Assembly: GCA_964491875.1 (NCBI GenBank)
Contig: CAZBIC010000033.1
Coordinates: 21,776-85,775 of the forward strand
From: JADJPG01 sp964491875
GTDB lineage: Bacteria > Verrucomicrobiota > Verrucomicrobiia > Limisphaerales > JADJPG01
DNA: 64,000 bases
Reading direction: 5' to 3'
The notes beneath the pieces are model-generated. The model was not told the DNA's origin. It saw only the letters and a program-made list of their open reading frames with translations, and made no database searches. Below are positions 49,509 through 59,700 of this stretch, piece by piece (within the stretch, counting starts at the first letter, position 1; every line of letters begins with the position of its first letter). Made by a program: the position numbers and the translations under genes.

Positions 49509-52500
49509 GTGAACTCTTGCTGCCCAGTGTGTGCGCAGCCGCTTCCTCCCGGAACGCGGACGGGGTTCTGTCCTGCCTGCTCGCTCCGAGGCGCGCTGGA
49601 GATTCATGAGGAAACGGATCTGCCGGCCGATCGCGAACGGGTGCTCGGCGGACACGAATTGCTGGAGGTCATCGGCCGCGGAGGCATGGGCATCGTATGG
49701 CGGGCGCGCCAGCTCAGCCTGAATCGACTGGTCGCGCTGAAGCTTATTGTCGCCGGCGAATTCGCGAGTCCGGAGGCGCGTCGACGCTTCCGCGAGGAAG
49801 CCCTGGCGGCGGCGCAGCTCCGGCATCCGAACATCGTCGGCATTCACGAGATTGGCGAGGAGGACGGTCAGGCGTTCTTCTCGATGGAATTGATCGAAGG
49901 CCGGACGCTCGCCGACGTGACGCGATCCGGGCCGATTCCCGCGCGCGAAGCGGCCGCGCTGTTGCTGCCGGTAATTGAGGCGGTGCAATTCGCTCACGAG
50001 AAAGGCGTCCTGCATCGCGATCTGAAACCGTCGAACCTGCTGCTGGATGCGGAGGGCGTCGCGCGGGTCACGGACTTCGGTTTGTCTCGCCGGCTGGATG
50101 CGACGGATCGCCAGACGCTCACGGGCGATGTGCTGGGTTCTCCGGCGTATCTCGCCCCGGAGCAGGCGCGCGGCGAACGTGCTGCGGAAAGCGTGCGGAC
50201 GGATGTCTACGCGCTGGGTGCGATTCTCTACGAGCTGCTCACAGGCCGTCCGCCGTTCCTAGGCGAATCGCCCGTCGCGGTCTTGCAGCAAGTGTTGCAC
50301 GCGGAGCCGGTCGCACTGCGCACGTTGAATCCCGCCGTGCCGATCGATCTGCAAAGCGTGTGCCTGAAATGCCTGGAGAAGGAACCTGCCCGGCGTTACG
50401 TGAGCGCGACGGAACTGGCGGAGGAGATGCAGCGGTTCCGGCGCGGTGAAGCGGTGGCGGTGCGGCCGGTGGGCTGGTGGGGCCGGGCCTGGCGATGGAG
50501 CCGGCGGCATCCGGCCAAGGCCGGTTTTGTTGTCGCGATGGCGCTGTTGCTGGCCACGCTGTCGATCGTTCCTTCGGTCGCTTACTTCAAGGTGCGCCGC
50601 GCCGAGCAAGCGCGGGAGGCGCAGCTGCGGGAGACGTTGCTGACTCAGGCGTGGGCGACTCGCCGGAGCGGCCAGCCCGGCCAGCGGGTGCAAAGTTTGA
50701 AGGCGTTGCGCGAGGCGGTGGCGCTGGGGGGCGACGAAGCGTTTCGTTCCCGATTACGGCGTGAAGCGATTGCGAGCCTGGCGTTGCCGGATGTCTGGGT
50801 GGAACCGGCGCCGGAGTTACCGGCGGAATTCGATCCCACGATGATGCGCGTGAGCCCGGATCAACGATTCGTCGCGCACGGGTTGTTTCGCGGGCCACTG
50901 CGTCTCTTGCGCGCGGCGGATGGAAGCGAAGTGGCGCGGATCGAGATCAAGCCGCGCACGTTGCAGCACGTGTTGGAGTTCAGTCCGGATGGACGGTTCA
51001 TCGCGGCACGGCACGGTAATGAGATCGTCGTCTGGGACTGGACGAATCGCGTGGCGGTGGTGGCGCAGCCCGCCTGGCTGAACCGGTTTTCATTTCGTCC
51101 GGACAGTCGGATTTTTGCCGTCGCGCGCAGCGATGGAACAGTGGCGGGTTTTCAACTGCCGTCCGGCGAACCGGCATGGACCTGGAGCGAACGCAGCGAC
51201 GCGAAGACGCAGGTGCTGGCCTTCGAACCGAGCGGCAAAGTGCTGGCGTGGGCGACTGGTGGCGCACGCGGCATCGAGCTGCGCGACGCGTTAACGGGGC
51301 GTCTGCGTCGCGCGCTGCCGTCGAGTGTTCCGTTCACGACGCTGAGCTGGAGCGTGGCAGGCCGATCGCTGGCGGCGGGTGATGAGAACGGGCGGATTTA
51401 CGTCTGGGAGTTCGATGAGGACTGGAACGTCATTGAGCGGCAGCAGTTGGATTTGCACTCTGGCTTTGTGCGGACGCTGGGTTGGAGCGCGGACGGGCGG
51501 TGGCTGGCCTCGGCTGGGTTTGACGAAGCGGTGCGTCTCACCGAAGTACGCGCGGGCCGGGTAGGCCTGGGCATTCCCGCGGCTACCTTTCAGCTGCAGT
51601 TCAGCGGCGACGGTTCGCGGGTGGGTCCGGTATGGCAGCAGCGGGCGCCGCGCTGGCTGGCGTTGACGAACTCGGACACTCTGGTGGCGCGCCGGGTGGA
51701 TACGAAGTCGGGCCTTGGTTTCGCCATCGCGCTCGATGCGGCCGGCCGGCGACTCGCGGTGACGCGTCCGGAGGGCATCGCTTGGTGGGAGACGATGGCG
51801 TTGACGGAATCCGATCGATTTAAATGGGAGCAGCCGACGTTCGTTCGCTTCACTGCAGACGGCGGAATGGTGACGACGACGTTGGGCGAACTATGGCGTT
51901 GGCCGGTCGGCCAGCGGACGCCGGTGAAGATCGCGGCGGCGGGCGGGGAGTACGTGGTGTTAACTCCCGATGAACGATGGTTCGCCATGCCGGATTTCCG
52001 TGGGGAAGTGGCGCGCCTCTTCCGCGATGGAACGAATGCGCTGACACTGTCCGAGCCGCGGGTGACCGGTGTGACGGTGAGCCCGGACGGGCGTCATGCC
52101 GTGACGACGTCGCTCGATCGCGGGCAGACACGACTGTGGGAGACGGCGACGGGACGGGTGATCGATACGTGGCCGGACGAGGGGAACAATCGCGTGGAGT
52201 TTAGTCCGGACGGTCGCTGGCTGGCGCAGTTCGGCTTGCGAGTTCGTTTCCGCGATGCGACGACGTGGAAGCCGGGCCCGCCGCTGCCGGAGCTGCCGTC
52301 GAACAGCCAGTCGTGTCCGGCGGCGTTCTCTCCGGATGGGAGGTTTTTTGCGCTCACGGCGGCGAATGCGGAGGTGCATGTGCTGGCCGCTCCAGATTGG
52401 CGGTTGATCGCGACATTGGAATCACCGCGCGGCGGACGGATCAATCGGCTGGCGTGGAGCGGGGATGGCGCCCGGCTGGCCGTGGCGACGATGCAGGGCG

Positions 52501-52568
52501 AAGTGCAGTTGTGGCGGTTGACGGAGTTGAAGGCGCGGTTGCGCGAGCTGAGGTTGGTCTGGGAGTGA
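49509..52568 (+). CDS. Transmembrane Ser/Thr protein kinase with WD40-type propeller (kinase C)
   Basis: A protein of about 1019 aa. The zinc ribbon CPVC and CPAC (residues 5-24) is followed by a kinase domain (about 48-320) with GRGGMGIVWRA, Lys78, HRDLKPSN (169-176), DFG (189-191) and APEQ. The membrane segment is about 337-360. The C-terminal part has divergent WD40-like strands (EFSPDGRFIAARHG, LGWSADGRWLASAGF, TVSPDGRHAVTTSL). GTG 49509 places the ribbon at the N-terminus as in kinases A, B and D. An ATG at 49407 would overlap the sigma 2 gene by 44 bases and add 34 residues; it remains possible. It lies between sigma 2 and a secreted serine hydrolase. Confidence 0.93.
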   Translation: MNSCCPVCAQPLPPGTRTGFCPACSLRGALEIHEETDLPADRERVLGGHELLEVIGRGGMGIVWRARQLSLNRLVALKLIVAGEFASPEARRRFREEALAAAQLRHPNIVGIHEIGEEDGQAFFSMELIEGRTLADVTRSGPIPAREAAALLLPVIEAVQFAHEKGVLHRDLKPSNLLLDAEGVARVTDFGLSRRLDATDRQTLTGDVLGSPAYLAPEQARGERAAESVRTDVYALGAILYELLTGRPPFLGESPVAVLQQVLHAEPVALRTLNPAVPIDLQSVCLKCLEKEPARRYVSATELAEEMQRFRRGEAVAVRPVGWWGRAWRWSRRHPAKAGFVVAMALLLATLSIVPSVAYFKVRRAEQAREAQLRETLLTQAWATRRSGQPGQRVQSLKALREAVALGGDEAFRSRLRREAIASLALPDVWVEPAPELPAEFDPTMMRVSPDQRFVAHGLFRGPLRLLRAADGSEVARIEIKPRTLQHVLEFSPDGRFIAARHGNEIVVWDWTNRVAVVAQPAWLNRFSFRPDSRIFAVARSDGTVAGFQLPSGEPAWTWSERSDAKTQVLAFEPSGKVLAWATGGARGIELRDALTGRLRRALPSSVPFTTLSWSVAGRSLAAGDENGRIYVWEFDEDWNVIERQQLDLHSGFVRTLGWSADGRWLASAGFDEAVRLTEVRAGRVGLGIPAATFQLQFSGDGSRVGPVWQQRAPRWLALTNSDTLVARRVDTKSGLGFAIALDAAGRRLAVTRPEGIAWWETMALTESDRFKWEQPTFVRFTADGGMVTTTLGELWRWPVGQRTPVKIAAAGGEYVVLTPDERWFAMPDFRGEVARLFRDGTNALTLSEPRVTGVTVSPDGRHAVTTSLDRGQTRLWETATGRVIDTWPDEGNNRVEFSPDGRWLAQFGLRVRFRDATTWKPGPPLPELPSNSQSCPAAFSPDGRFFALTAANAEVHVLAAPDWRLIATLESPRGGRINRLAWSGDGARLAVATMQGEVQLWRLTELKARLRELRLVWE

Positions 52569-52606
52569 TTCGACCCGTGGTCGATCGTCCAGGAGGTGGG
52601 AACCTC

Positions 52607-52632
52607 CGCGATCTTCTCGCGAAACCTTTTTT
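52607..52632 (+). terminator. Weak terminator-like hairpin after kinase C
   Basis: CGCGA (52607-52611) pairs with TCGCG (52617-52621) around TCTTC. AAACC and a run of six T follow. The stem is only 5 bp. It overlaps a GGGAACC element (52598-52604) that could instead be a promoter -35 box for the next gene. Confidence 0.35.
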
Positions 52633-52656
52633 GGTCTTTCCCGTAATTCCCCCTCG

Positions 52657-55014
52657 ATGAAGCGAATTGTCGTTCTATGGGCTTTGATGGTGGTGAGTCT
52701 CGCGGCCCATGCTCAATTGCCGTGGGTCAGCCAGACCGGCTTGACGGAGACACAACTGGGCGACCGCGTGGACCGCTGGTCTGACGCGGCGTATTCGTTG
52801 TCGCCGGTTTGCGTGTCTGGATACGAGGAGGCGGGGGTAACCCGTTATGCCGCGCTGTGGGGACCGCGTAATGACGATGACGCGCGTGTGGTGCTTATCG
52901 GGCGGACGGCATCCGAGCTGACTTCGGCAAATGCCCTTCAGCAGGTGCGCGGCTACCGGCTCGTCTGGTTAAACGGTTTTGAATCGGGCGGCGTGGATTA
53001 TTACAACGCGATCTACCGCCGCACGTTCGGATCCGCCCAGGTATTGCGGCTGGGCGATTCGTTGAGCGCGCATCAATCAGCGCACAGTACGTTGATCAGC
53101 CAGGGACACTACCTCGAGAACCTCTGCGCTTTTCGTTCCGGGCTGAACGTACGCTACGGCGCTTGGTGGGTGGAGAGCGCGTTTTCGTTCCAAACCCAGG
53201 TTTCCTACGGTCTCACACCCGCGGAATATCAGGCCGAGTTCAATTCACGCAGCGGCTCTTGGCGGCTGCACAACGTCTGCGGCTATGGCTCTGCGTTCGC
53301 GGGCGGACAGGATAGCTACACGGTCATCTGGCGGCGCCCTGCGCGGATTGAGGATTGGGCGGCAGCGCACGGCATGGGGAAGCTGAATTACTTCGCAGTG
53401 CAGGGGAATCAGACGATGACGGGGCGGCGGCCGATCTTCCAGCAGGCATGGGCCAGCGGTTCGGAGATTCGCTTCAATGGCATCTGGGTTGAGAATGGCG
53501 GGCTCTCGGATTTCTGGGCGAATGAGTTGGATCGAAACGTCACCGAGCACATGCGGACCAACGGCATTCCCGGAATGACGCTGGCGGTGTCGCGTCGTGG
53601 CCGGCTGGTTTACGCCAGGGGCTATGGTATGGCGGATGTGGAGGCGGGTGAAGTGGCCGGTCCGGATCATCGGTTCCGCGTGGCCAGCGTCTCGAAGCCA
53701 GTTTGCAGCGTGGCTGTGCTGCATACTCTGGAGAGGTCGCCTCGCTCGCTGAACAGCCGGCTCTTTGGCAGCAATGGAATCTTTGGCAGCGACTACGGCA
53801 CGGCGCCGTATTCGACTCGAGAACAGGCAATCACCGTTCGCCACGTTTTGAATCATACTGCCGGGTGGGACGGCGACGGCAAGCTGTGGTGGCACGAAGA
53901 ACCGAGTTGGGGTTCGGATCCTGGACCGGCGATTGATTACCAGCTCAATTCCATGGCGCAGTTTTATGATCCGGGCGAGGTGGGGCGTTACTCAAACCTT
54001 GGGTATGTGATCGCGGCGCGGGTCGTGGAGAAACTGACGGGACGCACGTTCGAGGATTACACGGTGAATGAAGTGCTGGCGGCGTGCGGCATCGGCGGGG
54101 CCACGCGCATGGCCATCGGTGAACGCACTCGCGCCCAGCATCAGTTCATGGAGGCGGCGTATTACATCGTGCCCAGCTTCGACATGGATCCTTACGTGAT
54201 TGACCCGCGTCGCATGGACGGCAGCACTGCGTGGATCGCCAAGCCCTCCGACCTGCTCCTGCTTGCGCGACGCATCGACGGAAACGCTACGCACACGGAT
54301 ATTCTGACTCAGAACAGCATTGATGACATGAAGACTCCGGGCTCGCCTGACTACTCGACGGGTTACGGGTATCAGACGTACGGTCTGGGCTGGGCCACCG
54401 ACAACATCAACAATCCGACCCGTTGGAGCCACAACGGAAGCATGGCCGGGACAAAGGCGGATTTCGTCGTCCGCGAAGACGGCGTCTCCTACGCGTGGAT
54501 GGGAAACGCGGCGACGGGCGGCATCAGCGGCACCATCAATGCGTGGATCGATCGCGTCAGCCAGTTCAACGCCTGGCCTGACATCGATCTCTTTTCTTCC
54601 GCGCATCCGGCCTATGACGCGTGGGCGCTGACGAACTTTACCTCCTTGGACCGTGGACAGCCGGGGCTGAGGATTTCCTACTTCGGGCCCGATGCGGATC
54701 CGGATGGCGATCGCATCCCGAATGCCGGCGAGGCTTATCTGGGGCTCGATCCGCTCTCTCCTGATAGCTCACCGCTTCGCACATCGAAGGTGGGCGACAA
54801 CTTGCGGATTCGCTGGCTCCGTTCCACGACTGAACGCGGAGTGAAGATCTCGCTCCAGACTAGCTCGGATCTCGTTAATTGGTTTACGCCCATCGGCATC
54901 TCCATCGTCGATCGCCCGGATCTGATTACCATTGCTGGGAAGATGAATCAGGAAGTCCTGATACCCATCACCGGGAATCGCCGGTTCGCCCGGCTGGTTT
55001 ACCGGACGCATTGA
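52657..55014 (+). CDS. Secreted serine hydrolase (beta-lactamase/PBP fold) with N-terminal repeat domain
   Basis: A 785-aa exported enzyme. Signal peptide MKRIVVLWALMVVSLAAHAQ. Residues about 45-280 hold repeats of a type RYAALWGP, YNAIYRR, GAWWVE, YTVIWRR, FNGIWVE, as in the repeat half of polyglycine-hydrolase-like proteins. The serine beta-lactamase-like domain (about 290-640) has SVSK (Ser about 343), the YSN in GRYSNLGY (about 443) and HNG in WSHNGSM (about 591). All three catalytic motifs are present. The C-terminus has a calcium-binding-like DADPDGDRIPNAGE segment and then the shared RIRWLRSTTERGVKISLQTSSDLVNW module. It may cleave a peptide or ester at the surface; substrate not readable. 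It follows kinase C by 88 bases. Confidence 0.88.
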   Translation: MKRIVVLWALMVVSLAAHAQLPWVSQTGLTETQLGDRVDRWSDAAYSLSPVCVSGYEEAGVTRYAALWGPRNDDDARVVLIGRTASELTSANALQQVRGYRLVWLNGFESGGVDYYNAIYRRTFGSAQVLRLGDSLSAHQSAHSTLISQGHYLENLCAFRSGLNVRYGAWWVESAFSFQTQVSYGLTPAEYQAEFNSRSGSWRLHNVCGYGSAFAGGQDSYTVIWRRPARIEDWAAAHGMGKLNYFAVQGNQTMTGRRPIFQQAWASGSEIRFNGIWVENGGLSDFWANELDRNVTEHMRTNGIPGMTLAVSRRGRLVYARGYGMADVEAGEVAGPDHRFRVASVSKPVCSVAVLHTLERSPRSLNSRLFGSNGIFGSDYGTAPYSTREQAITVRHVLNHTAGWDGDGKLWWHEEPSWGSDPGPAIDYQLNSMAQFYDPGEVGRYSNLGYVIAARVVEKLTGRTFEDYTVNEVLAACGIGGATRMAIGERTRAQHQFMEAAYYIVPSFDMDPYVIDPRRMDGSTAWIAKPSDLLLLARRIDGNATHTDILTQNSIDDMKTPGSPDYSTGYGYQTYGLGWATDNINNPTRWSHNGSMAGTKADFVVREDGVSYAWMGNAATGGISGTINAWIDRVSQFNAWPDIDLFSSAHPAYDAWALTNFTSLDRGQPGLRISYFGPDADPDGDRIPNAGEAYLGLDPLSPDSSPLRTSKVGDNLRIRWLRSTTERGVKISLQTSSDLVNWFTPIGISIVDRPDLITIAGKMNQEVLIPITGNRRFARLVYRTH

Positions 55015-55030
55015 CGCGATGCCGGTGGCT

Positions 55031-55777
55031 TCAACTCAGCACCGTCATCAGGTGCTGAAGCTCGCCATCGATGTCGAGCGGATCGGCGACGGTGTTGGCG
55101 ACGCAGGCGCGGAGGAGTTCCCGGTAGCGTTGTCGGAGCCGATGCACGGCGACTTTCACGGCGCCTTCGCTCATGCCCAGCCGGCTTCCGATCTCGGCGT
55201 AAGTGGAATCCAGACGGTCGCCTTGCAGGCAGGGAATCAACTGATTGAAGAGCGCCTCTTTGCGTGAGGCGTTGTATTCGCTTTCCAGCAGGCCCATCGC
55301 CTGGTCCAGAACGGCAACAGCCCAGGCTTGCTCGAAGATGCGTTGGGGATTGGATTCGTCGATCGGTTCGATCGCGTAACGCGTCTCCGCGTCCGTCGCG
55401 TCGAAGGAGATTGTCTGGCTGGCATCCCGCTTCTGCGCGTGCTGCTTGCGCCATTCGTTGGCCATGAAATGTTTCAACGAACCAAGCAGGAAGGATCGAA
55501 AGCGACCGCTCTCCGGATCGGCCTTCGTCAGCAATCGTTTCTCCAGCAGGTAGGCGAAGTAAGATTGGGTGAGGTCCTGAGCGTCGTGGGGAGAATGACC
55601 GAGGCGCCGGATGTAGGCGTAGAGCGGATACCAGTAACCGCGACACAACGAGTCGAGCGCGCGGGCGCTTTCGTCGCCGGGCACTTCGCCGGCCTTGAGC
55701 ACGACGCTCCAATGAGTCGTCGCAAAAACGGCGATCGGGGCGTGGTCGGCTCTGCTGTCCAGTGGGTCGCTGGCCAT
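55031..55777 (-). CDS. ECF-type RNA polymerase sigma factor, orphan (sigma 4)
   Basis: A 248-aa sigma factor of the same subgroup: IAVFATTHWSVVLKAGE, region 2 LCRGYWYPLYAYIRRLGHSPHDAQDLTQSYFAYLL and RFRSFLLGSLKHFMANEWRK, region 4 GSRLGMSEGAVKVAVHRLRQRYRELLRA. ATG 55777 starts MASDPLDSRAD. The gene is tail-to-tail with the serine hydrolase (16 bases apart) and divergent from sigma 3. Unlike the other three it has no kinase gene downstream on its own strand. A GGAACC on the minus strand lies at 55954-55959, well upstream. Confidence 0.92.
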   Translation of the reverse strand: MASDPLDSRADHAPIAVFATTHWSVVLKAGEVPGDESARALDSLCRGYWYPLYAYIRRLGHSPHDAQDLTQSYFAYLLEKRLLTKADPESGRFRSFLLGSLKHFMANEWRKQHAQKRDASQTISFDATDAETRYAIEPIDESNPQRIFEQAWAVAVLDQAMGLLESEYNASRKEALFNQLIPCLQGDRLDSTYAEIGSRLGMSEGAVKVAVHRLRQRYRELLRACVANTVADPLDIDGELQHLMTVLS

Positions 55778-55998
55778 TGCTTGCTGAGCGTCTCACTCCG
55801 CTGTGCCTGCCGCAAGTGCCCGGATGGCTGGCTGACGCGGGTCGTAAAATCAGAACATCCCGTCTTTCCGGCGCGATTTGCCCCAGTCGCCGACTCGTCA
55901 CCGTGGAAGTCCCGATCTCCGAAAGCGGGGTTGTACCTGCCCCTTTGTCGGCCGGTTCCGTCTGGACGATCGTCCGGCAAAAATTTAAGCTCGGAACA
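55778..55998. other. Divergent intergenic region between sigma 4 and sigma 3
   Basis: 221 bases between the two sigma genes. A longer frame of the sigma 3 gene runs through it without stops, but its translation does not resemble the family. GGAACC on the minus strand at 55954-55959 is the only promoter-like word I see. Confidence 0.4.
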
Positions 55999-56739
55999 GT
56001 GTCCACGAATCCCAGTCAACCGCCGTCCACCAGCCCGAACCCGGTGTTTCAGACCACGCATTGGTCCGTCGTTTTGCAGGCGGCGGGCGGCGAGTCGACG
56101 GCGGCGCTGGAACAGTTGTGCCGGGTTTACTGGTATCCACTCTATGCGTTCGTGCGCCGGCAAGGACATGACGTTCATGACTCGCAGGATTTGACGCAGG
56201 GCTTCTTCGAGCTGTTCCTGACCAAGCATTACCTGAAGGATGTGGACCGGGACAAAGGCCGCTTCCGCTCCTTCCTGCTCGCCTCGTTGAAGCACTTCAT
56301 GAGCAACGAGTGGAAGAAATCCACGCGCCAGAAGCGCGGCGGTTCATCCCGGACGATTTCGTTCGATTCGATGGAGGCCGAGGAACGCTACCGTCTGGAG
56401 CCTGCCACTGAATCCTCCGCCGAATCGCTGTTCGACCATCGCTGGGCGAGGGCGGTCTTGGATGCGGTGATGGTGAAACTCCGCGGGGAGTTCGAGCAGG
56501 CGGGCAAGGCAGATCGATTTGGGGAATTGAGCGCGTTGATCTTTCAAGACCCGCCTCCCGGTGAATACGCCCGACTAGCGCAGCAATGGAAGGTGACGGA
56601 GAGCGGCGTGCGTTCGAGCGTGCAGCGCATCCGACAACGGTATGCGGCGCTCTTCCGGGAGGAGATTGCTGGTACGGTGAACGATCCCCGGGATGTCGAT
56701 GGCGAGATCGCCTATCTCGTTCAGGCATTGGGACGGTGA
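55999..56739 (+). CDS. ECF-type RNA polymerase sigma factor (sigma 3)
   Basis: A 246-aa sigma factor. After NPVFQTTHWSVVLQAAGG come region 2 (LCRVYWYPLYAFVRRQGHDVHDSQDLTQGFFELFL, RFRSFLLASLKHFMSNEWKK) and region 4 (QQWKVTESGVRSSVQRIRQRYAALFREE). GTG 55999 starts MSTNPSQPPSTSPN. The longer frame back to 55762 contains an unlikely Cys/Arg-rich leader overlapping sigma 4. Kinase D starts 31 bases after its stop (or 46 bases before it with the alternative start). This is the third sigma-kinase pair of the window. Confidence 0.92.
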   Translation: MSTNPSQPPSTSPNPVFQTTHWSVVLQAAGGESTAALEQLCRVYWYPLYAFVRRQGHDVHDSQDLTQGFFELFLTKHYLKDVDRDKGRFRSFLLASLKHFMSNEWKKSTRQKRGGSSRTISFDSMEAEERYRLEPATESSAESLFDHRWARAVLDAVMVKLRGEFEQAGKADRFGELSALIFQDPPPGEYARLAQQWKVTESGVRSSVQRIRQRYAALFREEIAGTVNDPRDVDGEIAYLVQALGR

Positions 56740-56770
56740 GACAGCGGCGAGATTTTGTTTCTCTCTAAAG

Positions 56771-59700
56771 ATGAAGGATTCGGGCGGACCGGGTTCATCC
56801 ATGAACGAAAATCGAAAATGCCCCGACTGCGGCACGCCGTTGAGAGAGACGGATGCCCAGCCGCTTTGCCCGGCGTGCATCTTTCGCCGGATGTCGACGG
56901 GCGCCACCACGGTGCTGTCGGATGAACCGCCGGTGAAGGCCGCCATGTGGGCTTCCAGTGCCGACGACGAGGCGGACACCGATTTCCTCAGCGAATACGA
57001 ATTGCTCGGCGAAGTGGGGCGCGGCGGCATGGGTGTCATTTACAAGGCCTACCAGGCCCGCTTGAACCGCACGGTGGCGCTCAAGGTCATTCACGCGGCC
57101 GGTCTGGCCGGCGAATCGGCGCGGCGCCGTTTTCAATCCGAGGTGAAAGTCGCCGGGCGCCTGAATCATCCGAACATCGTGCCCGTGTTCGATGTGGGAA
57201 TGATGGATGGCTGCCCGTGCTTCAGCATGGAGTTTTTCCCCGGCGGCAGCATGGCGGACTGGATGCGCCTGGCGGATCGGACCATCGAGGACGGCGTTCG
57301 CCTGCTCGTCAAAGTGACGCAGGCTGTTTCCTTCGCGCACCTGCGGGGTGTACTTCACCGGGACCTCAAGCCTGGCAATATTCTGATGGACGCTGCGGGC
57401 GAACCGCACGTCGGAGACTTCGGGTTGGCCAAGGAACTTAATTCCAACAGCAACCTTACCCACAGCGGTGCGGTCCTCGGCTCGCCGAACTACATGTCGC
57501 CGGAACAAGCCGCTGGCCGCAGTGACTCGCTGACGGTCGCGACGGATATCTACAGCCTTGGAGCCATTCTTTACGAACTGCTGGCTGGTCGTCCGCCGTT
57601 CGTCGCGGCGACGCCGCTGGAAACCATGCGGCTGGTCGTGGAACAGGAGGCGCCGCGGCCGAGCACCGTCACCGGACGGACGGATCGTGATCTGGAAATC
57701 ATCTGCCTCAAGTGCCTCGACAAGGATCCAGGCCGTCGTTACGCGACGGCGGCGGATCTGTCTGAGGACCTCGAGCGGTGGCTCCGTCATGAACCCATCC
57801 TCGCCCGTCCCGCGTCTCAGTCCGAGCGGCTCCGGAAATGGACAAAGCGTCACCCGGCGCTGGCCGCTGTCACCGCGACCTTGCTCGTGGTACTTGTGGC
57901 CGGACTGACAGGTGTCATCTGGCAGTGGCGCAAGGCGGAGCAGGCGCGGCGAAACGAAACGTTGCAGCTGCGTCGTGCTGAAGCCGCTCTGGCGCGCTCG
58001 TCGCTGGCGCTGGCTGAATCTGCCTTGCGCGAAGGGAACAGCCCCGCCGTGCTCGCTGCGCTGGAAACCGTGCCTTCCAATTTGCGCGACCAGACATGGA
58101 ATTACCTCCAAGGCGAAGCGGATACCTCGCGGGCGTTGCCCGAAACTCTCGGCGAATCGCTCTCTGGGATCCAAGCACATCCTGGACGTCCGTCTGTGTT
58201 CGCGGCGATGGATCGCAAGCGTGGCCGTGTGATCTTGTTCAACGTCCGGGAAGGTCGCCAGCTGCTCGAGTTTGCCCCGGGCTTCACGACAGGCGTTTCG
58301 AATGTTTCATACTGCCTGGCGCTCTCGGGCGATCGTATCGCCGTGGGGCGCAACGGTTCCGGCGGCATCGTGGTTCATGACGCGAATGATGGAGGGAAGA
58401 TTCTGGAGTGGGCCGCGCCGCCGTCTCAACGGCTGGAGTTCAGTCCGGATGGCAGCCTCCTGATGCAGATCGGCCGAAACCGGCGTGGCATTCAAATGTG
58501 GAATGCGCAGGACGGAACTTCGCGCTGGGCGCAGAAGGGTGATTATCATGCCGCGCGCTTCACCTCCGACGGCCGGCACCTCGCCCGCTATTCGTGGTTC
58601 GAGCAACTTCAGCTGATCCGGGCGGATGATGGCGCGAAGGTTCTGCTGCTCGCGGACAACTATTTCCAGGAAATGGCCACGGACCCCGCGGGCCAGCTGG
58701 TGGTCGGGGCGAATTCGCTCGGTTTCGTTCGCGGATTCGACGCCGCGGACGGACGACAGCGCTTCGAAGTGCAGCCCCACGAAAGCTTGATCAGCTACGT
58801 CGCATTCCTTCCCGGCGGCGAACGGTTCCTCACCGCCGCGACGCTGCCAGATGATCGCATGGCGCTGCAATGCTGGGATGCGCACAGTGGACGTCTCTGC
58901 CAGACGCTGCTCGGGGGTAGTGGGAAGATTTCCGATATCGCCCTGCATCCGCTTTCCGGCGAGTTGGTGGTCCGCTCACGAGGAATTCAGGTTTGGGAAA
59001 CCATCAGTGTGCCCGCCCTTCGGGTGATTCGCTGCGGCAATGCCCATCCCAGCGCCGCCTTCTGGGGATCGCGCGATGTCCTGTTCGCGCCCGGCAGCAC
59101 GCTATCCAGCGCCAATCTTCAATCCATTGCCGAACAACCTCCCAAAGTCCTCTGGCGGGCTTCGACCTACGATCATGGCCAGCCCAGCATCAGCGCGGAT
59201 GGTCGGCGTGCGGCGATCGGTCGTTACAGTGCCAGTCAACCGATTGCTGTGCTGGAGCGGAACGGAGACGGGCGCGTGGAGGAGGTCGCGTCTCTTCCGC
59301 TGGACAAATTGATGGATTACCTGCGCATCAGCCCGAATGGTGATCGCGTCGCCATCGTGCAGCGAAACTTCTCGGAGCTCGTGATGGTGAATGTGAGTTC
59401 CCCGACACAGTCGGTGGCGTTCGCCGTGCAGGATATCAAACGCTTCAGCGATGTGGCCTGGGTGGACGGCGGAAAACATCTCGCCGGTCTCGTCACGACC
59501 TACGCCTCCCGGAGCGCGCCTGGATCCGTCGAGCAAGTTGTCTTGTGGGACACGGCCACCGGCCAGCGCATCCGCAGCGTTACGAATCACAGCGTGATGA
59601 CGGTGGCCTGCGCGTCGCCGGACGGGCGGCAGTTCGTCGAAGGCGGAATGGATCGCAACATTCGTCTGCGCGATGCCGGGACATTGCAGGTGCTGCGTGA

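Noticed and set aside
56795..58180. 461-codon minus-strand open frame opposite kinase D
   Set aside because: Antisense to conserved kinase motifs (HRDLKP, DFG).
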